Assembly (NCBI GenBank): GCA_037074705.1
Contig: JAYJMR010000014.1
Coordinates: 496,001 to 560,000, forward strand
Source: Zhengitettix transpicula
Taxonomy: Eukaryota > Arthropoda > Insecta > Orthoptera > Tetrigidae
Direction of reading: 5' to 3'
DNA: 64,000 bases
Positions 10,272-27,980 of the stretch are shown here, in pieces. Positions within the stretch are counted from its first letter, which is position 1. Each line of letters begins with the position of its first letter. The position numbers and the translations under genes were made by a program. The notes under the pieces were generated by a model that saw only the letters and a list, made by a program, of their open reading frames with translations, was not told the origin of the DNA and did not search any database.

Positions 10272-11444
10272 ATGACAGCGATAGTAGAAGCATTTGGAAA
10301 GCCGCATGTAAACGTGGGAACGATAGGACATGTGGATCATGGGAAGACAACGTTAACAGCGGCGATAACAAAGCATTATGGTAATTTTGTAGCATATGAT
10401 CAAATAGATAAAGCGCCAGAAGAAAGAAAGAGAGGAATAACAATAGCAACAGCGCATGTTGAATATCAAACAGAAAAGAGACACTATGCACACGTTGATT
10501 GCCCTGGACATGCTGATTATGTAAAGAATATGATAGTAGGTGCAGCACAGATGGATGCAGCGATATTGGTGGTGTCAGGGGTTGATGGGCCGATGCCACA
10601 AACGAGAGAGCATATATTGCTGGCAAAACAGGTGGATGTTGGATATATCGTGGTATATATAAATAAAGCTGATGTTGCTGATGCTGATATGATAGATTTG
10701 GTGGAAATGGAAGTGAGAGAGTTGCTGAGTAAGTATGGATTTCCAGGTGATGAAGTGCCTGTGATAGTTGGGTCTGCGTTAAAAGCATTAGAGGATGATA
10801 GTAGTGAGTATGGAAAGAAATCAATAGATAAATTGATGGAGAAGTTAGATGAGTATGTGGCAGTACCTCCAAGGCCTATAGATTTGCCGTTTTTGTTGCC
10901 AATAGAAGATGTATTTTCAATATCGGGCCGAGGGACGGTAGTAACAGGAAGAATAGAGAAGGGGGAGATAAAGACAGGGGATGAGATAGAGATAATAGGT
11001 CTGAAAGCGACGCAAAAGACGATATGTACTGGTGTTGAGATGTTTAAGAAGTTGCTAGATAAGGGAAGTGCAGGACTTAATGTAGGAATACTACTAAGAG
11101 GAACAAAGAGAGAAGAAGTGGAGAGAGGGCAAGTATTGGCAAAACCAGGGACAATAACCCCGCATAAGAAATTTAATGCGGAGGTGTATATATTGAAGAA
11201 AGAAGAAGGAGGAAGGCATACACCATTTTTTGGAAATTATCAGCCACAGTTTTATTTAAGGACAACGGATGTAACTGGGAGCATAAAATTGCTAGATGGA
11301 AAGGAGATGGTAATGCCGGGGGATAATGTAAGTATAGAAGTGGAGTTGCAAGTACCAATAGCAATGGATAAAGGATTGCGTTTTGCGATAAGAGAAGGTG
11401 GTAGAACTGTTGGTTCTGGCGTTGTTTCGGAAATTTTAGAGTAA
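10272..11444 (+). CDS. tuf: Elongation factor Tu
   Basis: EF-Tu delivers aminoacyl-tRNA to the ribosome. The 390 residues show the G1 motif [17 protein letters not shown] (G3), a guanine-binding motif reading NKAD where NKxD is expected, and the C-terminal barrel domains ending in GVVSEILE. It lies 12 bases after fusA. Base use differs from its neighbours: third positions favour A and G, with many AGA, ATA, GCG and GGG codons, while fusA and the ribosomal genes prefer T. The last 25 or so codons look more like the neighbours. Gene conversion with a second tuf copy is one possible cause; that copy is not in this window. Confidence 0.98.
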   Translation: MTAIVEAFGKPHVNVGTIGHVDHGKTTLTAAITKHYGNFVAYDQIDKAPEERKRGITIATAHVEYQTEKRHYAHVDCPGHADYVKNMIVGAAQMDAAILVVSGVDGPMPQTREHILLAKQVDVGYIVVYINKADVADADMIDLVEMEVRELLSKYGFPGDEVPVIVGSALKALEDDSSEYGKKSIDKLMEKLDEYVAVPPRPIDLPFLLPIEDVFSISGRGTVVTGRIEKGEIKTGDEIEIIGLKATQKTICTGVEMFKKLLDKGSAGLNVGILLRGTKREEVERGQVLAKPGTITPHKKFNAEVYILKKEEGGRHTPFFGNYQPQFYLRTTDVTGSIKLLDGKEMVMPGDNVSIEVELQVPIAMDKGLRFAIREGGRTVGSGVVSEILE

Positions 11445-11456
11445 ACTTTGAATTAT

Positions 11457-11529
11457 AGGGGTGTAGCTCAATTGGTAGAGCGCTGGTCTCCAAAACCAGA
11501 GGTTGTAGGTTCAATTCCTATCGCTCCTG
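11457..11529 (+). tRNA. tRNA-Trp (anticodon CCA)
   Basis: The acceptor arm AGGGGTG pairs with CGCTCCT (two G-T pairs). The D arm is GCTCAATTGGTAGAGC, the anticodon arm reads CTGGTCTCCAAAACCAG with anticodon CCA, and the T arm is TTGTAGGTTCAATTCCTA. The discriminator is G at 11529. It lies between tuf and secE, a placement seen in many bacteria. Confidence 0.96.
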
Positions 11530-11539
11530 CATTAATATT

Positions 11540-11749
11540 ATGGTAGAAATGTTAAAAAACCTGTATGTTTTTTTTTGCGATATAAAGCAAGAAATAAGGA
11601 GAATTGCTTGGATAAAAAAACAGCAGGTATTGTCATCTTTGTTTATTGTAATAATTGTTATATTATGCTTTTCGATTTTCTTTTGCTTTGTAGATTTTAT
11701 GTCTCTTTACGTAATTAAGACTTTATTTGGAATTATTTATGGAATATAA
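11540..11749 (+). CDS. secE: Preprotein translocase subunit SecE
   Basis: SecE clamps the SecY channel in the inner membrane. The 69-residue product has a short N-terminal amphipathic stretch with EIRRIAWIKKQQV, equivalent to the conserved E-x(2)-[KR]-[IV]-x-WP region, then one transmembrane helix (about residues 30-55). Small single-helix SecE is normal outside gammaproteobacteria. It lies between tRNA-Trp and nusG and overlaps nusG by 11 bases if nusG starts at its ATG. Confidence 0.93.
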   Translation: MVEMLKNLYVFFCDIKQEIRRIAWIKKQQVLSSLFIVIIVILCFSIFFCFVDFMSLYVIKTLFGIIYGI

Positions 11750-12575
11750 GTATAAATGGTATATCATTAAAGTCGATTATGGGTATGAGAAGGATATATG
11801 CGAGTTGGCAATCAATACTGTTTACTTTAAGGAGGTGTTTATTCCTTATCAGACAGTATGTGATGTAAAATCTGATATAAAAGAGTTATGTGAAGTATAT
11901 ATATGTATGCATCTGTGTGATGAAAGCAAAAATATTTTGAATCAAATGATTGGGTTTTGTGGTGATGAGTCTGGTCATTTTGAGATGATTTCAGATGATG
12001 AGGTAATTTTAAAACGTAAGGAATTTAATAGATATAAGTGGTACATTTTAAGAGTTGCCTCTAATTATGAAGAGAAAGTGCGCCAATATATATTAGAAAA
12101 TTCTATGAGATTGAATATTAATAATTATTTTAATAGGGTTTTTATTCCTTGTGAAGAATTAAGTGAGATGGATTTAAAATCTAAAAAAAATGCTAAACGA
12201 AGGAAGTCCTTTCCTGGTTATGTCTTTTTATACATGAATTTATGCGATGAGGTATTAAATTTTATTAATAATATGCCAAAATCTCTTAAGATTTATGGAT
12301 TTTTGAAAAATGGTAATGTTCCAAAGGTGATTGAGGATAATGAGATTCGCTCAATGTGTAGTGCGCTTTACAATGCTCAAGAAACGAAAAAGTTGAGTTA
12401 TGGTTATGAGAAAGGTGAAAAAGTAAAAATTAATGATGGTCTTTTTCAAAATTTTACTGGTAAGGTAGATATGGTAAATGATGAGAAAAAAATTATTAAT
12501 GTTGAAGTATCAATCTTAGGTAAGCCAACAATAATAGAGCTTGATTTGGCTCAAGTAGAGAAAATAGAGGATTAA
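11739..12575 (+). CDS. nusG: Transcription termination/antitermination factor NusG with a duplicated N-terminal (NGN-like) unit
   Basis: NusG binds RNA polymerase and couples it to Rho or the ribosome. Starting at ATG 11739 the product is 278 residues, against about 180 for typical NusG; an upstream TTG at 11727 is also possible. The C-terminal KOW domain is clear (YEKGEKVKINDGLFQNFTGK, about residues 225-278). The standard NGN domain is at about 98-195 (YKWYILRV, FPGYVFLYMNL). Residues 5-75 look like a second copy: YKWYIIKVDYGYEKDI, FKEVFIP and VYICMHLCDE align with YKWYILRVASNYEEKV, FNRVFIP and VFLYMNLCDE. The first copy lacks the basic insert of the second. It sits in its normal secE-nusG-rplK place. 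Confidence 0.92.
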   Translation: MEYKYKWYIIKVDYGYEKDICELAINTVYFKEVFIPYQTVCDVKSDIKELCEVYICMHLCDESKNILNQMIGFCGDESGHFEMISDDEVILKRKEFNRYKWYILRVASNYEEKVRQYILENSMRLNINNYFNRVFIPCEELSEMDLKSKKNAKRRKSFPGYVFLYMNLCDEVLNFINNMPKSLKIYGFLKNGNVPKVIEDNEIRSMCSALYNAQETKKLSYGYEKGEKVKINDGLFQNFTGKVDMVNDEKKIINVEVSILGKPTIIELDLAQVEKIED

Positions 12576-12577
12576 TT

Positions 12578-13018
12578 ATGAGTAATGTAGTTGCTAAGAT
12601 TAACTTACTTATGGAAGCTGGGAAAGCAGTTCCAGGACCGAAAATTGCTTCAGTACTTGGCCCGCGTGGTATACCTGTTCCTAAATTTTGTGAAGCTTTT
12701 AATAAAGCTACTAGCGCTGCTAACGCTAGTTATAAAGTAGGTGATTTAGTAACAGTGAGAATTTCCATAAAGGATGATCGCTCTCATGATTTTACTGTCA
12801 GCGGTCCACCTGTGACTTATTTGCTTAAGCAGGAAGCTAAATTAAGTAAAGGTTCTGGTAATTCTGGTAAAGAATTAGTGGCTAAATTATCTATGTCTGC
12901 TATCATTAAAGTGGCAAAGTGTAAGATGGTTGATATGAAAGTGGATAATGAAGATTCAGCAGTGAAGATGGTTATAGGCACTGCAAAATCTATGGGTATA
13001 GAAGTTGTGGAAGGTTAG
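12578..13018 (+). CDS. rplK: 50S ribosomal protein L11
   Basis: L11 forms the GTPase-associated centre with 23S rRNA. The 146-residue product has the N-terminal domain (KAVPGPKIASVLGPRG, where many homologues have AxPxPPxGPALGxxG) and the C-terminal RNA-binding domain. The proline-rich region is somewhat divergent from most bacteria. It starts two bases after nusG, with ATTAATTATG at the junction, and is followed closely by rplA. Confidence 0.97.
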   Translation: MSNVVAKINLLMEAGKAVPGPKIASVLGPRGIPVPKFCEAFNKATSAANASYKVGDLVTVRISIKDDRSHDFTVSGPPVTYLLKQEAKLSKGSGNSGKELVAKLSMSAIIKVAKCKMVDMKVDNEDSAVKMVIGTAKSMGIEVVEG

Positions 13019-13022
13019 GTAA

Positions 13023-13676
13023 ATGAGTACATATAATGATAATTCTAAGCAGTGTTTGGAGAAGATTGTTGAATCTGCTTCAGCAAAATTTAATGAATCA
13101 GTTGATATCGCAGTCAATTTAGGTGTAGATTCACGTAAATCTGAAGAGCAGGTGCGTGGTACAGTAGTTTTGCCTAAAGGTATCGGGAAGAATATTAAAG
13201 TAGCTGTTTTTGCTCAAGATAAACATTTATTAGAAGCCGAAAAAGCTGGTGCTGATATTACAGGAGGAGAAGATTTAGTTGAAGAGATAAAAAAAGGTAG
13301 AAAGTTGAATGTTGATTGGTGCATCACTACTCCTGATTTCATGGCAAAAATCACTCCTATTGCAAAAGTATTGGGTGCTAAAGGGTTGATGCCTAATCCT
13401 AAATTTGGTACTGTGACTTCTAACATTGCGGAAGCTACTAAAACCATTAAGTCTGGTCAAATAAAATTCAGGACGGATAAAAATGGGGTTATTCATGGTA
13501 AATTAGGAAGTATTAAATTTGATATTGATGATTTGCTGGAAAATTTAAAAGCCTTTCTTAAAGTAATTAGAGACAATAAACCTGCTTCTGTGAAAGGAGT
13601 TTACTTTAAAAGCGTTTTTTTAAATTCAACTATGGGTAAAGCTCATAAAATAAACAAAGTAGAAGATATAATTTAA
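13023..13676 (+). CDS. rplA: 50S ribosomal protein L1
   Basis: L1 forms the mobile stalk at the E site and in many bacteria represses its own operon. The 217 residues have the family hallmarks [17 protein letters not shown] and [17 protein letters not shown]. Length is slightly short of the usual 230 because the N-terminus is trimmed. It lies four bases after rplK and 12 before rplJ. Confidence 0.98.
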   Translation: MSTYNDNSKQCLEKIVESASAKFNESVDIAVNLGVDSRKSEEQVRGTVVLPKGIGKNIKVAVFAQDKHLLEAEKAGADITGGEDLVEEIKKGRKLNVDWCITTPDFMAKITPIAKVLGAKGLMPNPKFGTVTSNIAEATKTIKSGQIKFRTDKNGVIHGKLGSIKFDIDDLLENLKAFLKVIRDNKPASVKGVYFKSVFLNSTMGKAHKINKVEDII

Positions 13677-13688
13677 GGGAGCGAAATT

Positions 13689-14635
<947 letters not shown>

Positions 14636-14651
14636 AATGTTAGTATATTAA

Positions 14652-23213
<8,562 letters not shown>

Positions 23214-23247
23214 ATATAGCTAATGAGGTAGTATGTTTAATCTGTTT

Positions 23248-24110
23248 TTAACTAAAAAAATCAATTATATTTTCTTTCACCTCTGTGCTGTCTATTATGT
23301 TATTTACTCTTACACGAAATTCAGATGAGTTTTGAAGCCCGCTACTGTACCATCCTATATGTTTGCGGGCCATCTTTATTCCTGTATCGCTTCCATAGTA
23401 CTCAAGAATACTCTCATAATGCTTGAGTATTATGCTTAATCTCTCTGAGGCTGTTGGCTCAGAAACTTTATTTCCACTCAAAAAGTTTATTGCTTGATTA
23501 ATCAGCCAAGGTTTGCCGTAAGCACCACGACCTATCATTACTCCATCTGCCCCAGATTCTTTAAGTGCACTTTGAACATCATTCAAACTCTTAATATCTC
23601 CATTTACTATAACTGGAATTTTTACCTGCTCTTTAACATTTCTAACGAATTTCCAATCTGCTTGACCATTATAAAGCTGTGCCCTTGTCCTTCCATGTAC
23701 AGTAATCATCTTTGCTCCCAAATCTTCTGCAATTTTTGCCAAGCGCGGAGCATTACGATTTTCGTCATTCCATCCAGTACGCATTTTTACTGTAACTGGC
23801 ACACTCACTGCCTTGACTACAGCTTCTATTATCTCAGCAGCCTTTTTTTCATCACGCATGAGTGCTGATCCTGCGTAACCGTTTACAACTTTTTTAACTG
23901 GGCAACCAAAATTTATATCTATAAGTTTTGCGCCCATATCCTCGTTTAACTTTGCAGCCTCTGCCATAATATCTGGCTCACAACCAGCAAGTTGTACAGC
24001 GGTTGATTCATCAACTTTTGCCTTCTGCATACTTTGATGAGTTTGCATAATCATAGCTCTACTTGCGATCATTTCTGAAACTAGTAAACTTGCACCAAGT
24101 TTTTTTACAA
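23248..24110 (-). pseudogene. dus: tRNA-dihydrouridine synthase (DusB-like), 5' end lost to an IS4-family insertion
   Basis: Dus enzymes reduce uridines in the tRNA D loop using FMN. The frame keeps the catalytic cysteine in [36 protein letters not shown] and the FMN-phosphate region [16 protein letters not shown]. Upstream of the first usable Met (24072) the native frame continues as [16 protein letters not shown] and then runs straight into the IS end near 24122. The N-terminal strand with the family's FMN-contacting APMxGxTD motif is therefore missing, roughly 25-30 residues. A 274-residue product could still be made, but activity is doubtful. It converges with rpoBC, 34 bases apart. Confidence 0.85.
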
Positions 24111-24121
24111 TACTTCTAAAC

Positions 24122-25692
24122 CTTACTATTACCCATAAATCTATAAATGATGAAAAGCTGCTATTTTACTAATTTAACTTTCTACTATAAATAGATCTAT
24201 GGTCTAAAAATGGAATATATTATGAAAGGAAATATAAGTACCTCAACTGGTGAATGGGCAGAAAGTGAATTTGGAATTGTTGATTTTGGTGATATAAGAT
24301 TAAGTAGGAGGCTTTTAAAAATAGTTAATAGTCTTGCTGAATCGCCTGAACGTTCAATAAATCAAGCTTGTGAAGATTGGCATCAAAGTAAAGCAGCTTA
24401 TAGATTTTTCCAAAATGATGCCGTTTCTGAAAGAAAGATATTATACAGTCATATAATTAAAACTGTTGAAAGAGCTAAAGAATATTCAACTATTTTAGCT
24501 ATCCAAGATACGAGTTATATTTCATATAAAAATCATAAAAAGACCAAAGGATTAGGGATTATAGCAGCAAGGTTAAAATCTGAAACAACTAATTTTAAAA
24601 CCCATGGATTAGTGACGCATACAACATTTGCAGTTACAACAGAAGGATTACCTATAGGGTTATTGGGTCAAAAAATTAGTACTAGACCTCCCTTAGCTGA
24701 AGATCTAAAAGAGTTGAAAAAAAGATGCCATAATACCGCTCTTCCCATAGAAGAGAAAGAAAGCATACGGTGGATAGAATCACTTAAAGACTCTACTAAA
24801 CATCCTGGATTAAAAGATGTTAAGGTAGTTACCGTTTGTGATAGAGAAGCAGATATTTATGATTTATTTGAAGTTGCTTCCACTAATCAATCTCTTTTTG
24901 TAGTAAGAGGAAATCAAAACAGAACAGTAAACAAGAAATCGACTTATTCTGAAAAAGGTGGTGAAAGATTGTGGGATTTGATGAATCGCCTGTCTTGTCA
25001 AGGAGAAATTCAAGTGAATATTCCTGCTCGCAATGATAAACCTCAAAGAACAGCAGTTTTAGAAGTAAAGTTTAGTAACTTTGTGATGAATGCATCAAAA
25101 AATAACGCTAGACGTAAAATCCAAAAACTTCCTAATTTAAATTTACATGCTGTCTATGTTATAGAAAAATACCCACCATTTGGTGAAGAGCCTATGAACT
25201 GGGTTTTGTTGACAAATATAAATATTAATAATTTTGAAGAAGCAGTAGAAAAAATACAATGGTATTGCTTAAGATGGAGAATAGAGGTTTTTCATAAAAT
25301 TTTGAAATCTGGTCTTAAAGTTGAAGAATGCAGGCTACAAACAGCAGATAGATTGATCCGCTTTCTTACAATTATGAGTATAATTGCATGGAGGATATTT
25401 TTTATCACATTGGTAGCTAGAACAAATCCAAATCTTCCTTGCACTACCATACTAACTGATGATGAATGGAAGGTTTTGTATACCAAAATGCTTAAGACAA
25501 AAAACTATCCTGAGACCCCACCACCTATAAGAGAAATCGTGAGGTGGGTAGCAAAATTAGGAGGGTTTTTAGCTCGCAAAAATGACTTAGAACCAGGCCC
25601 TATAGCTTTATGGAAGGTATGGAAACGTCTCTTTGATTTAGCAGAAGGATGGAGACTTGCTCATGAACTTTATATTTGTGGGTAATAGTAAG
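24122..25692 (+). mobile_element. IS4-family insertion sequence, Tn5-transposase type (copy 1, full length)
   Basis: The element is bounded by a 13-bp inverted repeat, CTTACTATTACCC at the left and its complement at the right. It encodes one full transposase. The outer flanks (…TACTTCTAAAC left and CTACACAACTG right) show no target duplication. The left flank is dus and the right flank is a cifB-like fragment. The missing duplication suggests that the DNA between these two genes was deleted or rearranged after insertion. A truncated copy lies at 55975-57307 in the opposite orientation. Confidence 0.85.
24210..25685 (+). CDS. IS4-family (Tn5-like) transposase
   Basis: The 491-residue DDE transposase has the N-terminal DNA-binding domain beginning GEWAESEFGIVDFGDIRLSRRL and AAYRFFQND, as in Tn5 transposase. 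The first Asp is in LAIQDTSYISY and the second in VCDREADIYDLF. The YREK signature YCLRWRIEVFHKILKSG carries the catalytic Glu. The C-terminal dimerisation part is present (PIALWKVWKRLFDLAEGW). Length and motifs indicate a potentially active enzyme. The product cuts and pastes its own element. Confidence 0.95.
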   Translation: MEYIMKGNISTSTGEWAESEFGIVDFGDIRLSRRLLKIVNSLAESPERSINQACEDWHQSKAAYRFFQNDAVSERKILYSHIIKTVERAKEYSTILAIQDTSYISYKNHKKTKGLGIIAARLKSETTNFKTHGLVTHTTFAVTTEGLPIGLLGQKISTRPPLAEDLKELKKRCHNTALPIEEKESIRWIESLKDSTKHPGLKDVKVVTVCDREADIYDLFEVASTNQSLFVVRGNQNRTVNKKSTYSEKGGERLWDLMNRLSCQGEIQVNIPARNDKPQRTAVLEVKFSNFVMNASKNNARRKIQKLPNLNLHAVYVIEKYPPFGEEPMNWVLLTNININNFEEAVEKIQWYCLRWRIEVFHKILKSGLKVEECRLQTADRLIRFLTIMSIIAWRIFFITLVARTNPNLPCTTILTDDEWKVLYTKMLKTKNYPETPPPIREIVRWVAKLGGFLARKNDLEPGPIALWKVWKRLFDLAEGWRLAHELYICG

Positions 25693-26877
25693 CTACACAA
25701 CTGTTTAGGTTGAATTTCTTCCTAGGCGCTTCTGTTTCAGCAAGTACAGCCTCCAAATTAGCTATACGTTGTGGATCTATACTTAATGCTTCTGAAACAT
25801 CTCCTCTCGTACGTATAAAATAGTCTTCATCTCTTCCTCGAATTTGCAACCGGTTACGTATTTCATCAAGAGTATTACTTCCCCGCAAAACAGCATTGAT
25901 ATCTCTAGCATTTTCCAACGCCCATAAGCCACAATTATAACCATCCCCTTGTTGAGCAACAGAAACATCATTAACGTTAATTTGAGCATCTTGTAAAACT
26001 TGACGAATACTATTTGGAACATTATTACCCAACGAGTCCGCATAGTAACCATTGTACTGCCCATTTTGATGAGAGACGACTAATGTAACCCAATGATTGT
26101 TATCTAAATTCACAATTAAAGTTAATGGCTTTCTTTCACCTCTTGTTGTTACGCTATCTTGAAACTGTTGTAATTGATTAACTATGTGTTCTGGTGATCC
26201 TACTATTTCAAATAATGTATCAGCTCCATAACCGTATTCTATTCTTGCAACGTCAGCTATATCATGCTGCTGCAGCCAATAATGATAATCTTGTTCTGCT
26301 GTTGCAGATTCTAATGTACGTACATTCTCCTCTTGTATACCAATATTTTTAAGTCTCTGAATTACCTCTTGTATTTCTTCTAAATGTTTCCTCTTAGCTA
26401 TGTCAATAGAACTATGTACTACTAAAGCAGGAACAAACTCATCACTCGTTAATATTAAAGAATTTTTATCTTTAGCTCTCACATTGACAACTACACCCAT
26501 GAAAAACATTTTATCACTATCTGTAATTGCTTTCAGTGCTGCCCCTTTAGCATATCTAATGTTTTGTTCTTTTGTTAATTTATCAACTTCCTGTTTTAGC
26601 TGATCTTGATTTAAGTTTTTATCTATAAGCTTAAATTCCAGCGCTATAGGAGTATATTCTTTAGTACCCTGAGGCGAAGGACCAATACCTTGAATTACCA
26701 TATCTACACGACCACCTGCTCCTACTTGAAATTCAGGTATGATTACAGTCTTAGAAGAAGTTTCCTGTAGCTTTAAATCGCTGTAACTACTAAATAAACC
26801 ATTAAGAATGGCTTGCAATCTTGCTTCATTAGTAATCAAATCTTTAATAGGATAAATTGTATCTGCTATCTCAGTAA
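25693..26877 (-). pseudogene. CifB-like protein, C-terminal fragment: PD-(D/E)XK nuclease core plus Ulp1-type deubiquitylase domain
   Basis: CifB proteins are the modifying factors of Wolbachia cytoplasmic incompatibility. Type I members end in a Ulp1-like (C48) deubiquitylase domain behind PD-(D/E)XK nuclease domains. Numbering from the in-frame Met at 26839, the fragment has GGRVDMV (D46) and IALEFKL (E68, K70), a plausible nuclease core. It then has NNHW (H249), YYADSLG (D268), and QQGDGYNCG with C303, a Ulp1-type His-Asp-Cys arrangement. The frame continues upstream into an IS630 end and downstream is cut by the IS4 end at 25693, leaving about 80 residues after the catalytic Cys. It has no native start and is probably not made as such. 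Alternative: a free-standing Ulp1-type effector, less likely given the neighbours. Confidence 0.72.
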
Positions 26878-26959
26878 TACCAATTCCTGCTATAGAAGGA
26901 ACGAATAGACAATAATGGAAAAAAAGCCATACTGAAGTAAGTAAAATAGCGAGGTTTAG

Positions 26960-27439
26960 ATGGCATTAAGATCAAAATTATTGGATGAAAAAGTGGTGGA
27001 ATCAGCAAAAGAGATGCTGAAGAAAGTAAGAAATAATGCGTATGTTGCAAAAAAACTAAATGCTGTAATTGCAGCAAAAAAGCACAGTATAACAGCTGTA
27101 GCAAAAATATGTTGCATTTCAAGAAAGGCAATTACTACATGGATAAAGCACATAAAATTTGGAAGAGAAGAAAAATTATTTGCTCCACCTCAACGCCGTA
27201 GAAAAACTATATTGAACCAAAGTCAACTTGAACAAATTGAGTTGTGGATAGAGGAAAACCCCAATATTACTATTAGAGAAATGAGAATAAGAGTCCAAGA
27301 AAGATTTGGTTTGAATATCAGCAAATCCGCAATACATCGTAATATGCAAAGAATGAAATTCTCATATATCACACCAAGACCAGTTCATAGTGGACAAGAT
27401 AAAAATAAGCAAGAGGAGTTTAAAAAAAAACCTCAATGA
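26960..27439 (+). CDS. IS630 transposase, first reading frame (helix-turn-helix part)
   Basis: This 159-residue frame starts behind GAGG and holds the N-terminal DNA-binding region: a first helix-turn-helix around ITAVAKICCISRKAITTWIKH and a second around NITIREMRIRVQERFGLNIS. It ends at a stop just after a run of nine A (27422-27430). The catalytic part continues in the +1 frame, so full transposase needs a frameshift or transcript slippage in the A run. Confidence 0.85.
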   Translation: MALRSKLLDEKVVESAKEMLKKVRNNAYVAKKLNAVIAAKKHSITAVAKICCISRKAITTWIKHIKFGREEKLFAPPQRRRKTILNQSQLEQIELWIEENPNITIREMRIRVQERFGLNISKSAIHRNMQRMKFSYITPRPVHSGQDKNKQEEFKKKPQ

Positions 27440-27965
27440 AACTATTGTCATGCATTCTGAAAAAGAGCTATTTTTCTTCGATGAATCACGGTTTGGTACA
27501 CATTCAAAAGTTGGACATGGGTGGTTTAAAAAAGGCAGTAGGACACAGGTTAAGGTAAAATTAGGTAGGGAAAATTTTTATCTCTATAGTGCAGTTAATC
27601 CAAGAAATGGAGAGAATTTTAGCTTATTTGCACCAAACGTCAACACTGATTGTATAAATATATTCCTTGAACAGATGTCGCAATATTTAGGAATACGAAA
27701 GGCTTTTCTCGTGATGGATTGCGCTAGTTGGCATAAGTCAAAAAATTTAAAGGTACCTAAAAATATCGAAATTATATACCTACCACCATACTCACCTGAC
27801 CTCAATCCTATTGAGAGGTTTTGGTTATATATAAAACAGAACATTTTACGCAATAAAATCTACGATACAATTGTTCTGCTTGAGAGCGCTTTGTGTAAAT
27901 TTATTACCTCTCTTTCCCCTTCCACGGTTAAACAACTCTGCAATGCTTCTTATTTGGTTCATTAA
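27390..27965 (+). CDS. IS630 transposase, second reading frame (DDE catalytic part)
   Basis: The 191-residue frame overlaps the first by 50 bases in the +1 register. It carries the DDE core: ELFFFDESRFG (first Asp), FLVMDCASWHKS (second Asp) and the characteristic YLPPYSPDLNPIERFW with the Glu. On its own it lacks the DNA-binding domain. In a related copy (57308-57899) the A run has eight bases and the two parts are in one frame, which supports a fused product. Confidence 0.85.
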   Translation: MDKIKISKRSLKKNLNETIVMHSEKELFFFDESRFGTHSKVGHGWFKKGSRTQVKVKLGRENFYLYSAVNPRNGENFSLFAPNVNTDCINIFLEQMSQYLGIRKAFLVMDCASWHKSKNLKVPKNIEIIYLPPYSPDLNPIERFWLYIKQNILRNKIYDTIVLLESALCKFITSLSPSTVKQLCNASYLVH

Positions 27966-27980
27966 TAATGAGAATTGGTA

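Larger units (their letters stand above)
26878..27980 (+). mobile_element. IS630-family insertion sequence (copy 1, full length, 1,103 bp)
   Basis: Ends carry a short inverted repeat (TACCAATTC at the left and GAATTGGTA at the right). TAA occurs directly outside both ends, consistent with a TA-containing target duplication as in the IS630/Tc1 group. It encodes two overlapping frames joined by an A9 tract. It sits between two cifB-like fragments. Copy 2 (54287-55974) has the same length once its IS200 is removed. Confidence 0.88.

Noticed and set aside
10270..10872. A 200-codon frame on the minus strand inside tuf
   Set aside because: It is a by-product of tuf codon choice. The plus frame has all EF-Tu motifs and the minus product is low-complexity Leu/His/Ser.
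26871..27153. Leu/Phe-rich minus frames in IS630 copies (86 and 65 codons)
   Set aside because: They are antisense to the transposase first frame and repeat in each copy.
27390..27965. IS630 second frame as an independent gene
   Set aside because: It lacks a ribosome-binding site and a DNA-binding domain. The eight-A copy shows that both frames belong to one protein.
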